A stretch of 64,000 nucleotides of DNA from the NCBI GenBank assembly GCA_002347565.1, contig DDXR01000058.1, forward strand, positions 33,986 to 97,985, written 5' to 3'. Position numbers and translations under genes: made by a program. The DNA comes from a bacterium UBP2_UBA2255 (GTDB lineage: Bacteria; Edwardsbacteria; AC1; EtOH8). Below are positions 1 to 7,946 of this stretch, piece after piece; the stretch's first letter is position 1, and each line of letters opens with the position of its first letter. The notes beneath the pieces are model-generated. The model did no database searches. It saw only the letters and a list, made by a program, of their open reading frames with translations, and had not been told where the DNA came from.

Positions 1-2327
1 CGCAGCAGGGTCTCCAGGCACTTGTGCAGCGTGACGTAGGCCGCCTGCTTGTCGGTGTCCGACTCCGATTTCCAGAACCGCCGCCGCGAGCGCCGCACGT
101 ACCAGGTGGAGAGGTCCTCGATGAAGGCCTCGATCCGCCTGGCCGCCGCGGCCGCATCGTAGTCGTCGAGCTTCTCCCGCACGGCACCGACCGTCAGGTT
201 GAGCTCGGACAGGGCCCACCGGTCGAGCAGGGTCAACTCGCAGTCCGCGGGCGATCTCCCGGCCGGCGCGAAGCCGTCGAGCTCGGCATAGGTAACGTAG
301 AACGAGTAGACGTTGTGCAGGGTCAGCAGCTTGCGTTTGAACTCCGCGGCCATGTGGTAGCCGAAATTCAGGTTCTGCTCCGGGTTCTGACGGCAGAAGA
401 TCCAGCGCATCAGGTCGGCGCCGATCTTCCCGGCCGCCTCGTCGAACGGGATGGAGTTCCCCTTGGACTTGTGCATCTCCTCGCCCTGCTCGTCCCGGAC
501 ATGGCCGTGACCCAGCAGGGTCTGGAACGGGGCGCGGCCCTCCAGCACCGTGCTCATCGTCAGAATGGCATAGAACCAGTTGCGGAACTGGCTGGGAAAG
601 CCCTCGGTGATGAACTCGGCCGGGAACCATTCCTGCCAGTACTCGAGGTTGGCTGGATAGACGCGCGACGGATTGTAGCCATACTTCCCCGATTTTTCTT
701 TGTCAGGCGTAAAGCAATCTGCCGGGTCCATCACCGTGGCATACATCACTATCCCGGCGTCCAGCCAGGGATTGCCCACGTCCGGGACCCGCGACATTTG
801 TTTGCCGCACTTGGGGCAGGCGATCTTGACGTGGTCGACCCAGGGCCGGTGCGGCGTGTGGCCGGCGAACTGCCCCCAGCCCTCGACCGCGCGGTCCTTC
901 AGCTCCTGATACCCGCCCACCACGTCGAAGGCGCCGCAGGAGCACTCGAAGATGGGCAGCGCCAGCCCCCAGTACCGTTTCTTGGAGACGCACCAGTCGC
1001 CCATGTTCTTCAGCCAGTCCAGCTCGCGGTCCAGCCCCCACTCGGGGATCCAGCGGGCCTGGCGGGCCGATTCCATGATCCGCGGCCGCAGCGCCGCCAT
1101 GCCGATGAACCACTCGTCCACCAGCCGGAACACCAGCTCGGAGTGGCAGCGCCAGCACTCGGGATAGCGGTGGGTGTGCTGGTGCGAATAGTAGAGCAGG
1201 CCGCGCTGCTTGAGGTCGGCGATGACGTCGGCGGCGACATCAGCCGCGTTTCGTCCGGTCAGCCAGTCGAAGCCCTCCAAGTAGACCCCGGCCTCGTCCA
1301 GCGGCGCCACCACGGCCAGCGCCTCCTGCTTGGAGAGCGCGAAGTCCTCCTTGCCGCAGCCCGGCGCGATGTGCACCATGCCGGTGCCGTCGGCCTCGGT
1401 GACGTCCTTCCAGGCTACGGTGCGGTGGACGATGCCGGCCTGCGCCGGCAGCCCGTCGAAGGGCCCTTGGTAGGGGAGCCCGGCCAGCTCCCGGCCCGGC
1501 AGCTCGGCCAGCACCTCATGGCCCTTCTTGAGGACTTCCCTGCGGTTCTTGGCGACGTAGAAGGTCTTGCCGTCCTGCCGCACCTTGAGGTAGGTGAACT
1601 CGGGATGCACGGCCACGGCGGTGTTCGAGGTCAGGGTCCAGGGCGTGGTGGTCCACACCAGCAGGTATTCTTTTTCCCGGCCGGCGATCGGCAGCTGCAG
1701 GTAGACGCTCTGGTGCGTCATCTCCCGGTAGCCCTCGGTGGCGATCTCCATGTCCGAGAGGGCGATGCCGCAGCGGGTGCACCAGGGCATCACGTCGCGG
1801 CCCTTGTAGATCCAGCCGCGCTCGTGGCATTTCTTCAGGAAGTGCCAGATGGCGTAGTTGTTGTCCGGCGCCATCGTGAAGTAGGAGTTGTCCCAGTCCA
1901 TCCAGTAGCCCAGCCGCGCCGACTGCGCCGTCTGGATCTTGGAGTATTTGTCGACCCGCGCCTTGCACTGCTCGACGAACTTGTCGATGCCGTAGGTCTC
2001 GATGTCGCGCTTGGACTTGAAGCCCAGCTCCTTCTCGACCTCCACCTCCACCCACAGGCCCTGGCAGTCGAAGCCGTTCTGGTAGCGGGCGTCGCAGCCC
2101 TGCATCGCCTTGTAGCGGTGCCACAGGTCCTTGTAGGTGCGGCCCCAGGCGTGGTGCACGCCCATCGGGTTGTTGGCCGTGATCGGCCCGTCGATGTAAC
2201 GGAAGCGCCTGGCCGAGCCGCGGTTCTTGGCGACCAGCTTGCCGAAGATCCCGTTCTTCTCCCAGAACTCGAGGATCCGCTGCTCCAGCTCGGGGAAGTC
2301 GAGGGTTTGGGGGACGTCTCTATACAT
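1..2327 (-). CDS. ileS: isoleucyl-tRNA synthetase, C-terminus cut by window edge
   Basis: Class Ia aminoacyl-tRNA synthetase that charges tRNA-Ile in the cytoplasm. About 775 N-terminal residues are present; the C-terminal anticodon-binding region lies outside the window. The HIGH signature appears as GVHH at residues 56-59 (in PMGVHHAWG). The editing-domain motif WTTTPWTLTSNTA is near residue 222, and CxxC zinc pairs occur in PWCTRCG and CPKCGKQM. The KMSKS site reads MHKSKGN near residue 619. The ATG at 2327 is the only start that keeps the conserved N-terminus; no clear Shine-Dalgarno precedes it. The unusual active-site spelling suggests a divergent IleRS clade. A related class Ia ligase is possible but less likely given the editing domain. 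Confidence 0.87.
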   Translation of the reverse strand, partial: MYRDVPQTLDFPELEQRILEFWEKNGIFGKLVAKNRGSARRFRYIDGPITANNPMGVHHAWGRTYKDLWHRYKAMQGCDARYQNGFDCQGLWVEVEVEKELGFKSKRDIETYGIDKFVEQCKARVDKYSKIQTAQSARLGYWMDWDNSYFTMAPDNNYAIWHFLKKCHERGWIYKGRDVMPWCTRCGIALSDMEIATEGYREMTHQSVYLQLPIAGREKEYLLVWTTTPWTLTSNTAVAVHPEFTYLKVRQDGKTFYVAKNRREVLKKGHEVLAELPGRELAGLPYQGPFDGLPAQAGIVHRTVAWKDVTEADGTGMVHIAPGCGKEDFALSKQEALAVVAPLDEAGVYLEGFDWLTGRNAADVAADVIADLKQRGLLYYSHQHTHRYPECWRCHSELVFRLVDEWFIGMAALRPRIMESARQARWIPEWGLDRELDWLKNMGDWCVSKKRYWGLALPIFECSCGAFDVVGGYQELKDRAVEGWGQFAGHTPHRPWVDHVKIACPKCGKQMSRVPDVGNPWLDAGIVMYATVMDPADCFTPDKEKSGKYGYNPSRVYPANLEYWQEWFPAEFITEGFPSQFRNWFYAILTMSTVLEGRAPFQTLLGHGHVRDEQGEEMHKSKGNSIPFDEAAGKIGADLMRWIFCRQNPEQNLNFGYHMAAEFKRKLLTLHNVYSFYVTYAELDGFAPAGRSPADCELTLLDRWALSELNLTVGAVREKLDDYDAAAAARRIEAFIEDLSTWYVRRSRRRFWKSESDTDKQAAYVTLHKCLETLL

Positions 2328-2371
2328 CGGGAATAACGGAACTCATCAGTATCGTTATCGTGGCGGGGAAA

Positions 2372-2551
2372 CTACGCCCCGACCGACTTCAGCGCGTGGT
2401 AGACCAGGAAGGCCGGCCAGACGATGGCCTTGAGGAAGCCCAGCACGCCCGCCCAGAACCCGGCGGCGTGGCTGATGAAATAGATGGCGGCGCCGATGAA
2501 CCCCAGGCCGTAGATAGCGCCGGTCGATCCCTCGTGGATGTGCTTCGCCAT
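2372..2551 (-). CDS. small conserved membrane protein (59 aa)
   Basis: A 59-codon gene with a strong AAGGAG ribosome binding site 7 nt before its ATG. It begins MAKHIHEGSTGAIYGLGF, followed by two hydrophobic stretches (about residues 11-27 and 30-53) that could span the membrane as a hairpin. I recall similar short GSTGAIYGLGFIGA proteins of unknown function in several phyla, but cannot check this. It lies between ileS and the CsgG-like gene with no overlap, so it may be read alone or with ileS. No function is proposed. Confidence 0.75.
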   Translation of the reverse strand: MAKHIHEGSTGAIYGLGFIGAAIYFISHAAGFWAGVLGFLKAIVWPAFLVYHALKSVGA

Positions 2552-2595
2552 GGTCGTGCTCCTTGTTGCGACTCGTGATTATGGTGTCAGCCGGA

Positions 2596-3474
2596 TCAGA
2601 ACGTGCCGGACAGCGCCAGCGCCGGCCGATGGTCGAACGGGGTCAGCGACGTGGTCAGCCCGTATTTCTGGCGCAACCTGACGTTGTAGCGCCCCACGCT
2701 GCGCATCGCGATCAGCCAGTCGGCCAACCGCACGACCAGCAGCACCGCGCCCTTGCCTCCCTTCGCCCCCTCGGCGGCGGTGGCGTAGGCGCTGTGGGCG
2801 GTCACTCCGGCGATGAAGAACAGTATCCCGCCGCCGTAGTTTTTGGCGTAGACGTTGCCGCAGCCCGGGATGATGGACCAGACCGTGGCCCAGCCCTTGG
2901 ACTTGGAGTTCTCGTCGTACTGCGCCTCCATGAAGCCGCGCATCATCGTCTCGGTCTGGGGCGTCAGCACCGCCGGCTGGGCCTGGGCCTGCGCCTGGGG
3001 GCCGGTCTTCCCCGCCAGCTCCTCGGCCGTCTCCCGCATCCCCACGGTCAGCAGGTGCTCCAGCTCTCCCCGGTAGTCGCGGGTGGCGGTGCGCTCGACC
3101 ACGCCGGTCTTGAGGTCGATCAGCCGCACCTGCGCCGAGTAGACGCTGCCGACGTGACCCACCGCGCCGCCGACCATCTTCTCCACCGGCAGCAGCCGGC
3201 CGACCTCGACCAGGCAGGCGGTCTCGTCGCAGGCGCCGGTCTGCTGGAAGCCCTGCTCCTTGAGGATCTCGGCCATCTTCTCCCGCTCCAGCAGCTCGAA
3301 CAGGCCGGTGCGCGAGAGCTCGATACCCAGCCGCTCGGTCAGGAACCGGGCATCGGCCTCGGAGACGGCCGAGCCCCGCAACGGCATCACGGCCACCGCC
3401 GTCTTCCTGGCCGGCTGCGCCGCTGCGGCCGCCGCGGCCAGGGCCAGCATCACCAGTGCCATCCGTCCGTTCAT
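2596..3474 (-). CDS. secreted CsgG/LpoB-like protein with C-terminal hydrophobic domain
   Basis: 292 residues. The ATG has a GGAGG site 5 nt upstream. An N-terminal signal peptide (about residues 1-20, Ala-rich) sends it to the periplasm. Residues about 22-150 resemble the CsgG/penicillin-binding-protein-activator fold: AVAVMPLRGSAVSEADARF, a LFELLEREKM segment, then a conserved paired-Cys stretch (CDETACLVEVGRLL) and repeated AQVRLIDLKTGVV strands. The C-terminal third has a Gly-rich hydrophobic segment (IIPGCGNVYAKNYGGGILFF) of the type found after CsgG-like domains in FCB bacteria. Its role is probably outer-membrane associated. The family call rests on motif memory. Confidence 0.65.
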   Translation of the reverse strand: MNGRMALVMLALAAAAAAAQPARKTAVAVMPLRGSAVSEADARFLTERLGIELSRTGLFELLEREKMAEILKEQGFQQTGACDETACLVEVGRLLPVEKMVGGAVGHVGSVYSAQVRLIDLKTGVVERTATRDYRGELEHLLTVGMRETAEELAGKTGPQAQAQAQPAVLTPQTETMMRGFMEAQYDENSKSKGWATVWSIIPGCGNVYAKNYGGGILFFIAGVTAHSAYATAAEGAKGGKGAVLLVVRLADWLIAMRSVGRYNVRLRQKYGLTTSLTPFDHRPALALSGTF

Positions 3475-3516
3475 GGCGTCCTCCCCACTACTCGCTCGAA
3501 AGGAATGAACTCCGCG

Positions 3517-4425
3517 TCACGGCGCGGAAAGGGAGCAGAGTTTCCGGAACGCGCCGAACCGCCGGGCGATCTCCGGCCTGGTCAGGGTCTTCAGGCGGTC
3601 CATCGAGAACTTCTCCACGTTGAACGAGGCCATCACCGAGCCGTAGACCATCGCCCGGCGCAGGCCGGCCCCGTCGATCCCGCCGCGCGAGGCCAGGTAG
3701 CCCATGAATCCGCCGGCGAAGCTGTCGCCGGCGCCCGTGGGGTCGGCCACCCGCTCCACCGGGAAGGCCGGGACGCAGAACACCGACCGCCCGGCGAAAA
3801 GCATGGCGCCGTGCTCCCCCTTCTTGATCACCAGCACCTTGGGCCCCATGGCCCGCACCGCCCGCGCGGCCCGCACCAGGTTCGATTCGCCGGAGAGCAT
3901 CCGCGCCTCGGCGTCGTTGAGGAACATGATGTCCACCATCCGGATGGTGCGCAGCAGCTCGGCCCGCTTGCCGGTGATCCAGAAGTTCATGGTGTCGCAG
4001 CCCACCGCCACCGGATTCCTGACCTTGGCGATCACGTCGCGCTGCAGCACGGGGTCGATGTTGCCCAGGAACAGGAACGGCGCCCGGCAGTGCCCCGCCC
4101 CCAGCCGGGGGCAGAAGCCCTGGAAGACGTTGAGTTCCGTCGCGTGCGTGACGGCCTGGTTCATGTCGCCCCGGTACGAGCCGGACCAGCGGAAGGTCTT
4201 GCCGTCGGCCACCTCCAGCCCGGAGAGGTTGACGCCGCGCCGGGCCAGGAACCCGATGTCGGCGCGGGGGAAGTCGCGCCCGACCACGCCGACCAGGCCC
4301 ACCCTGGTGAAGAAGCTGGCCGCGGCCGAACAGTACAGGGCGCTGCCGCCCAGGGCGCCCCGGCGCTGGCCGTGGGGCGTCCGGACATCGTCCAGCGCCA
4401 CCGAACCGACGACGACGAGCGACAT
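3517..4425 (-). CDS. PfkB-family sugar/nucleoside kinase
   Basis: 302 residues, the usual length for ribokinase/PfkB kinases that phosphorylate a sugar or nucleoside with ATP. An N-terminal GSVALDD strand and GGSALYCSAAASFF precede the ATP/anion-hole signature DPTGAGDSFAGGF near residue 230, which contains the catalytic Asp. An AAGGAGG Shine-Dalgarno supports the ATG at 4425. It follows the purine nucleoside phosphorylase gene by about 30 nt, so the two are probably one operon. That context makes a nucleoside (adenosine-type) or ribose kinase more likely than a fructokinase, but the substrate cannot be read from sequence alone. Confidence 0.88.
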   Translation of the reverse strand: MSLVVVGSVALDDVRTPHGQRRGALGGSALYCSAAASFFTRVGLVGVVGRDFPRADIGFLARRGVNLSGLEVADGKTFRWSGSYRGDMNQAVTHATELNVFQGFCPRLGAGHCRAPFLFLGNIDPVLQRDVIAKVRNPVAVGCDTMNFWITGKRAELLRTIRMVDIMFLNDAEARMLSGESNLVRAARAVRAMGPKVLVIKKGEHGAMLFAGRSVFCVPAFPVERVADPTGAGDSFAGGFMGYLASRGGIDGAGLRRAMVYGSVMASFNVEKFSMDRLKTLTRPEIARRFGAFRKLCSLSAP

Positions 4426-4458
4426 GGTTCCTCCTTGCTGTGTGATGCCGAGAGGGCG

Positions 4459-5313
4459 CTATCCCCTGGCGGCGATGCCGGCGACCACCCTGGCCAGCAG
4501 CCGCACGAACTTGGGCTCGGCGGCGGCGGCCACCTTGAGGATCTTCGCCAGGCTGGCCGGCTCCAGCGCGTCGGGCAGGCCCATGTCGGTGACGATCGAG
4601 AACCCCAGCACCCGCAGGCCGGCGTGCCGGGCCACGATCACCTCGGGCACGGTCGACATCCCCACCACGTCCGCGCCCAGGATCCGGCACATCCGGTACT
4701 CGGCCGCGGTCTCCAGGCTGGGCCCGGACAGCGCCAGGTAGACACCCCGCTGGACCTTGATCTTGAGGTCGAGCGCTGCCCGCTCGGCCGCGGCCGCCAG
4801 GTCCCGGTCATAGGCGCGGCACATGTCCGGGAAGCGGGGGCCGAGCGATGCGTCGTTGGGCCCGGCCAGCGGATTGGCGCCGATCAGATTGATGTGGTCG
4901 TCCATGATCATGATGTCGCCGGCCCGGTAGGACGGGTTGACGCCGCCGCAGGCGTTGGAGACGATCAGGGTCCGCACGCCCAGCGCCTTCATCACCCGCA
5001 CGGGGAAGGTGACCTGGTCCAGGCCGTAGCCCTCGTAGAAATGGAACCGGCCCTGCATCGCCACCACCGTCCTGCCGGAGAGCGCGCCGAAGATCAGCCG
5101 GCCGGCGTGGCTTTCCACGGTCGAGACCGGAAAGTGCGGGATCTCCCCGTAGGGGATGCTGCCGGAGATCCGGATCCGCTTCACCAGCCCTCCCAGGCCG
5201 GTGCCCAGGATGATCCCGATCCCGGGTCGGGCCGCGGTCCTCCGGCGCAGGAACGCTGCCGCTTCCGCGACGCGGCGCGCCTGGCCGGCCGCGCCGCTAC
5301 TCGTCGCCGGCAC
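4459..5313 (-). CDS. punA: purine nucleoside phosphorylase
   Basis: Cleaves purine (deoxy)nucleosides with phosphate to free base and (deoxy)ribose-1-phosphate in salvage. 284 residues, matching trimeric PNP. Diagnostic motifs are GIILGTGLGG (phosphate loop), VVAMQGRFHFYEGY, the VSNACGGVNPSYRAGDIMI stretch, YLALSGPSLETAAEYRM, and VGMSTVPEVIVARHAG, where the purine-contacting Glu and Met lie. The start is a GTG at 5313 that overlaps the end of divIVA by 17 nt, indicating translational coupling. It shares an apparent operon with divIVA upstream and the PfkB kinase downstream. Confidence 0.93.
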   Translation of the reverse strand: MPATSSGAAGQARRVAEAAAFLRRRTAARPGIGIILGTGLGGLVKRIRISGSIPYGEIPHFPVSTVESHAGRLIFGALSGRTVVAMQGRFHFYEGYGLDQVTFPVRVMKALGVRTLIVSNACGGVNPSYRAGDIMIMDDHINLIGANPLAGPNDASLGPRFPDMCRAYDRDLAAAAERAALDLKIKVQRGVYLALSGPSLETAAEYRMCRILGADVVGMSTVPEVIVARHAGLRVLGFSIVTDMGLPDALEPASLAKILKVAAAAEPKFVRLLARVVAGIAARG

Positions 5314-5980
5314 GGGGCGCCTCCGTCCGCAGTTCGGCCGGTTCGGCCGGCGGCGACTCCTGCCGGACCAGATCCTCCATCAGTCCGCCGGGCTGCGGCG
5401 GGTATGCCTGCTGGGCCGGCGCCGCCGGGACCTCGGGCGCGGTCCGGGTCTCAGCCGCCCGCCGCGCCGCCGGCGGCGTCTCCTCCTTGCGGGGCGCCCC
5501 GAAGATGTTGGTCTGGATCCTGACGCCCGAGTCCATCTCCTGATACTGCAGGATCTCCATGTGCGACTCCAGCAGGCTGCGGAACTTGGCCAGGTAGGAC
5601 GAGCGCAGGTTCTTGAGGTCGGCGATCTGGCGCTGCAGGTCCATCAGCCGGGCGCGGGCCTCGCTGATGATCTGGTCGGCCTTGAGCTGGGCCTCCTTGA
5701 CCAGCAGGTCGCCGCGCTGCTCGGCGTTCTTGCGCAGCTCCTCCGAGGTCTTCTGGGCCGAGAGCAGCGTGTCCTGGAGGGTCTTTTCCATCCGGCGGTA
5801 GTCCTCGATCTTGCCCTCCAGCCCGTTCATCCGCTCCGCCAGGCTGGTGTTCTCGCGCGACAGCTCCTCGAACTCGCCGGCCACGGTCTCGAGGAAGGCG
5901 TGGATCTCTCCCGGGTCGTACCCGCCCATGCCCTTCTTCTTGAAGGTCTGGCGGCGGATGTCCAATGGCGTGAGCTTCAT
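5297..5980 (-). CDS. DivIVA-domain coiled-coil protein
   Basis: 227 residues from the ATG at 5980, which has GGAGG 6 nt upstream; a TTG four codons earlier lacks such a site. Residues 1-40 carry the DivIVA membrane-curvature-sensing N-terminus (LTPLDIRRQTFKKK, then YDPGEIHAFLE). A long coiled coil follows (about residues 35-150), then a Pro/Ala/Glu-rich tail that looks disordered. DivIVA homologues mark poles and septa and organise envelope growth. Position between yggS and a nucleoside phosphorylase recalls the conserved division/envelope neighbourhood of yggS. The end overlaps the next gene. Confidence 0.88.
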   Translation of the reverse strand: MKLTPLDIRRQTFKKKGMGGYDPGEIHAFLETVAGEFEELSRENTSLAERMNGLEGKIEDYRRMEKTLQDTLLSAQKTSEELRKNAEQRGDLLVKEAQLKADQIISEARARLMDLQRQIADLKNLRSSYLAKFRSLLESHMEILQYQEMDSGVRIQTNIFGAPRKEETPPAARRAAETRTAPEVPAAPAQQAYPPQPGGLMEDLVRQESPPAEPAELRTEAPRAGDE

Positions 5981-5990
5981 CGGTCCCTCC

Positions 5991-6024
5991 AATTCTGAAT
6001 TCGGAATTCAGGCTTCCGAATTCG
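5991..6024. repeat. GAATTC-rich short repeat
   Basis: Three GAATTC hexamers, each followed or preceded by one or two variable bases, occur within 30 bp just upstream of divIVA. The same kind of unit recurs inside hemW (about 56031-56064) and, in diverged form, at the ends of the four-helix-bundle gene near 16.3-16.7 kb. It looks like a dispersed short intergenic repeat and not part of a promoter. Confidence 0.5.
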
Positions 6025-6040
6025 TCAAGGTGTTCACCCC

Positions 6041-6073
6041 GTGTCCTCTGTGCTCTCGGTGCCCCTGTGTGGT
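6041..6073. repeat. GTG/CTCTGTG-type short repeat
   Basis: A degenerate run of GTGTCCTCTGTGCTCTCGGTG followed by CCCCTGTGTGGT lies just past the yggS stop. A related run (TTTGCGTCTTCGTGTCTTGG) sits at 31506-31525 over the start of the HPr-kinase-like gene. Similar runs are familiar as dispersed intergenic repeats in uncultured bacteria, although I cannot check that here. Confidence 0.4.
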
Positions 6074-6077
6074 TCGG

Positions 6078-6773
6078 TCATCCCCGCTGCCCGAAGATGG
6101 CGCTGCCGATCCGCACCATGGTCGAGCCCTCGGCGATGGCGGCCTCGAAGTCGCCCGACATCCCCATCGACAGGTGCCGCATCTCGACGTCCGGGACCTT
6201 CTCCGACCGCACCAGCTCGAACAGCGCCCTCAGTGTCCGGAATGCCTGCCGGACCTTGTCCTGGTCACCGGTCAACGGCCCGACCGTCATCAATCCCCGG
6301 ACCCGTATCCCGGGTACGCCATGCATCGCGGTTAGGACCTTGAGAACATTCCCCGCATCAGGTTCAAGTCCGAACTTCTGGCCCTCGCCCGAGGTATTGA
6401 CCTCCACCAGGACGTCCTGGACCTTGCCCAGGGCGCGCGCCCGCTTCCCGATCTCGGCCGCCAGCTCGAGGGAATCGACCGAGTGGATCAGGGAGAACAG
6501 CTCGACCGCCTTCTTCGCCTTGTTGGACTGGAGGTGGCCGATCAGGTGCCATTCGGCCGCCGTTCCCACCACGGGGTGCTTCCCGGCCGCCTCCTGCACC
6601 CGGTTCTCGCCGATCGCCGAGACTCCCGCGGCGATCGCCTCGAGCACGGCCGCCGCCGGGACCGTCTTGGTGACGGCGACCAGCGTCACGTCGCCGGCCG
6701 GCCGCCCCGCCCGGGCGGCGGCCCGTTCCATCCGTGCGCGCACCGCCGACAGGTTGTCGCTGATCCCGGCCAT
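6078..6773 (-). CDS. YggS/PLPBP-family pyridoxal-phosphate homeostasis protein
   Basis: 231 residues, the normal size of the single-domain TIM-barrel PLP-binding proteins that buffer PLP and affect amino-acid metabolism without a known catalytic reaction. The PLP-accepting Lys is in VAVTKTVP (about residue 36). GENRVQEA, EWHLIGHLQSNKAK, VNTSGEGQKFG, LMTVGPL and LSMGMSGDFEAAIAEGSTMV follow in family order; the last binds phosphate. The ATG at 6773 is preceded by a sigma70-like promoter whose -10 box ends only 8 nt away, so its mRNA is probably leaderless. It is followed by divIVA in the same direction. Confidence 0.93.
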   Translation of the reverse strand: MAGISDNLSAVRARMERAAARAGRPAGDVTLVAVTKTVPAAAVLEAIAAGVSAIGENRVQEAAGKHPVVGTAAEWHLIGHLQSNKAKKAVELFSLIHSVDSLELAAEIGKRARALGKVQDVLVEVNTSGEGQKFGLEPDAGNVLKVLTAMHGVPGIRVRGLMTVGPLTGDQDKVRQAFRTLRALFELVRSEKVPDVEMRHLSMGMSGDFEAAIAEGSTMVRIGSAIFGQRG

Positions 6774-6781
6774 AGCTGGTA

Positions 6782-6811
6782 ATTATACCTTATATATCCG
6801 GGCCTTTTCAA
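6782..6811 (-). promoter_or_regulatory. sigma70-type promoter of yggS (leaderless)
   Basis: On the minus strand TTGAAA (6811-6806), an 18-nt spacer, then a perfect TATAAT (6787-6782). Only 8 nt separate the -10 box from the yggS ATG at 6773, so initiation is expected within a base or two of the start codon. Confidence 0.75.
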
Positions 6812-6829
6812 TAATAAAAGAAATACCCC

Positions 6830-6858
6830 TTGACAAAACGGGTGAAATATGGTATATT
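6830..6858 (+). promoter_or_regulatory. near-consensus sigma70-type promoter of the zinc-ribbon gene
   Basis: A consensus TTGACA (6830-6835), an exact 17-nt spacer and TATATT (6853-6858). It is divergent from the yggS promoter. Transcription should begin near 6865, giving a roughly 115-nt leader before the ATG at 6981. Confidence 0.85.
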
Positions 6859-6897
6859 TATCCCGTTAATCAACCATAGGCTCGGCGACATAACGAT

Positions 6898-6931
6898 CCC
6901 CGTTCTGTCGTACGCACAACGGGGGTTTTTT
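6898..6931 (+). terminator. terminator-like hairpin inside the 5' leader
   Basis: CCCCGTT (6898-6904) pairs with AACGGGG (6918-6924) across a 13-nt loop, followed by G and a run of six T (6926-6931). It lies between a near-perfect promoter and the zinc-ribbon gene. It is either an attenuator controlling that gene or the end of a roughly 67-nt small RNA. Confidence 0.65.
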
Positions 6932-6980
6932 ATTTGCCGGAGGCCTGGTCACCAACAACCCCAACTACCCAAGGAGAAAC

Positions 6981-7256
6981 ATGAGTTTCACGGACAAGAA
7001 CCTGACCTGCAAGGACTGCGGGAAGGAATTCACCTTCACTGCCGGTGAGCAGGAGTTCTACCAGCAGAAGGGATTCCAGAACGAGCCCGGGCGCTGCCAG
7101 GACTGCCGCAAGAATTTCAAGCAGCAGAAGCGCGCCAACCGCCAGATGTTCAGCGTGACCTGCGCGGATTGCGGCCAGGAGACCCAGGTGCCCTTCAACC
7201 CGACGGGCAAGAAGCCGGTGTATTGCCAGGATTGCTTCAGCAAGCACAAAGAATAA
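6981..7256 (+). CDS. double zinc-ribbon protein (zf-trcl / CxxC-x17-CxxC type)
   Basis: 91 residues with four CxxC pairs at 10/13, 39/42, 61/64 and 82/85. Residues 1-49 match the probable-zinc-ribbon (zf-trcl) type: LTCKDCGKEFTFTAGEQEFY, then GRCQDCRK. Residues 57-91 form a second module (CADCGQ, then VYCQDC). AAGGAG lies 4 nt before the ATG. Such basic small proteins probably bind nucleic acid; a specific role is unknown. The gene is monocistronic, with a near-consensus promoter, a hairpin-containing leader and a perfect terminator, which suggests strong, conditionally controlled expression. Confidence 0.9.
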   Translation: MSFTDKNLTCKDCGKEFTFTAGEQEFYQQKGFQNEPGRCQDCRKNFKQQKRANRQMFSVTCADCGQETQVPFNPTGKKPVYCQDCFSKHKE

Positions 7257-7272
7257 AACGATATAAACGCCA

Positions 7273-7303
7273 AAGCCTCTCAACTTCGGTTGAGAGGCTT
7301 TTT
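7273..7303 (+). terminator. intrinsic terminator of the zinc-ribbon gene
   Basis: A perfect 12-bp stem (7273-7284 with 7289-7300) closed by the very stable C(TTCG)G tetraloop, followed by T residues. It also protects against convergent transcription from the TPR gene at 7329-7946. Confidence 0.93.
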
Positions 7304-7328
7304 CGTTGTCGATGGTGCGCGCGGGGTG

Positions 7329-7946
7329 CTAGGGTTTCCGCGCTCCCGGCCGCAGCCGTTCCCGCAGCCGCTCCCGGCGCGACCGCAGCAATTCGTTCGC
7401 GGGATCGAGCTCGGCCGCCCGGTCGAGGTGCCTGAGGGCGGCCTTGCGGTCGCCCAGTTCCTCGGCGGCGGTGGCCAGGTCGCCCAGCAGTCCGGTGTTG
7501 GCCTCGTCCAGGAACAGGGCGTCCTCCATCAGCCGCCGGCCCTTCCTCTGCTCGCCGGCCATGAAGGTGGCCCAGCCCAGCCGGTGCAGGTATTCCGGAT
7601 GGTGGGGCACCAGCTCCACCGCCCGCAGGAAGGCCGCCGCCGCGGCCGGGAAACGGCCGGTGTAGGCGCAGACGTCGCCCAGCCGGCGGTGAATGTCGGC
7701 CTCACCCGGGCTGACGGCCAGCGCCTTCCGGATGTGGTACTCGGCCAGCTCGATCCGCCGCGTCGCCAGGTAGATGTCGGCCAGGCCCAGGTGGGCGCTC
7801 TCCAGCGCCAGCGGCTCGTCGCGCTCCAGGTCAGGCAGCGCCGCGATCTCCAGGAACAGGGTGGCCGCCTCGTCCGGCTTGTTCGCTCGCAGCCTGGCCT
7901 GGGCCGCGGCGAACAGCCGCCTATGGCTTTTCGCCGGACCGGGCAC
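7329..7946 (-). CDS. TPR-repeat protein
   Basis: 205 residues made of about four tetratricopeptide repeats. LGLADIYLATRRIELAEYHI, LGDVCAYTGRFPAAAAAFLR and LGWATFMAGEQRKGRRLMED show the W/L-G-Y-A-F-A-P spacing. There is no signal peptide, so it is probably a cytoplasmic scaffold. The start is a GTG at 7946 that overlaps the end of the previous gene by 26 nt. It is the last gene of a tightly coupled run from purC through the CpoB-like lipoprotein and two small genes, and its partner is unknown. Confidence 0.82.
   Translation of the reverse strand: MPGPAKSHRRLFAAAQARLRANKPDEAATLFLEIAALPDLERDEPLALESAHLGLADIYLATRRIELAEYHIRKALAVSPGEADIHRRLGDVCAYTGRFPAAAAAFLRAVELVPHHPEYLHRLGWATFMAGEQRKGRRLMEDALFLDEANTGLLGDLATAAEELGDRKAALRHLDRAAELDPANELLRSRRERLRERLRPGARKP

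Noticed and set aside
24..2336. 770-codon plus-strand open frame antisense to ileS
   Set aside because: A shadow of GC-rich codon bias: low-complexity Arg/Pro/Val/Leu composition, no family motif, and a complete synthetase on the other strand.
2563..5523. 986-codon plus-strand open frame
   Set aside because: Spans the antisense of four good genes (CsgG-like, PfkB, PNP and the DivIVA end); composition is random His/Gly/Arg-rich.
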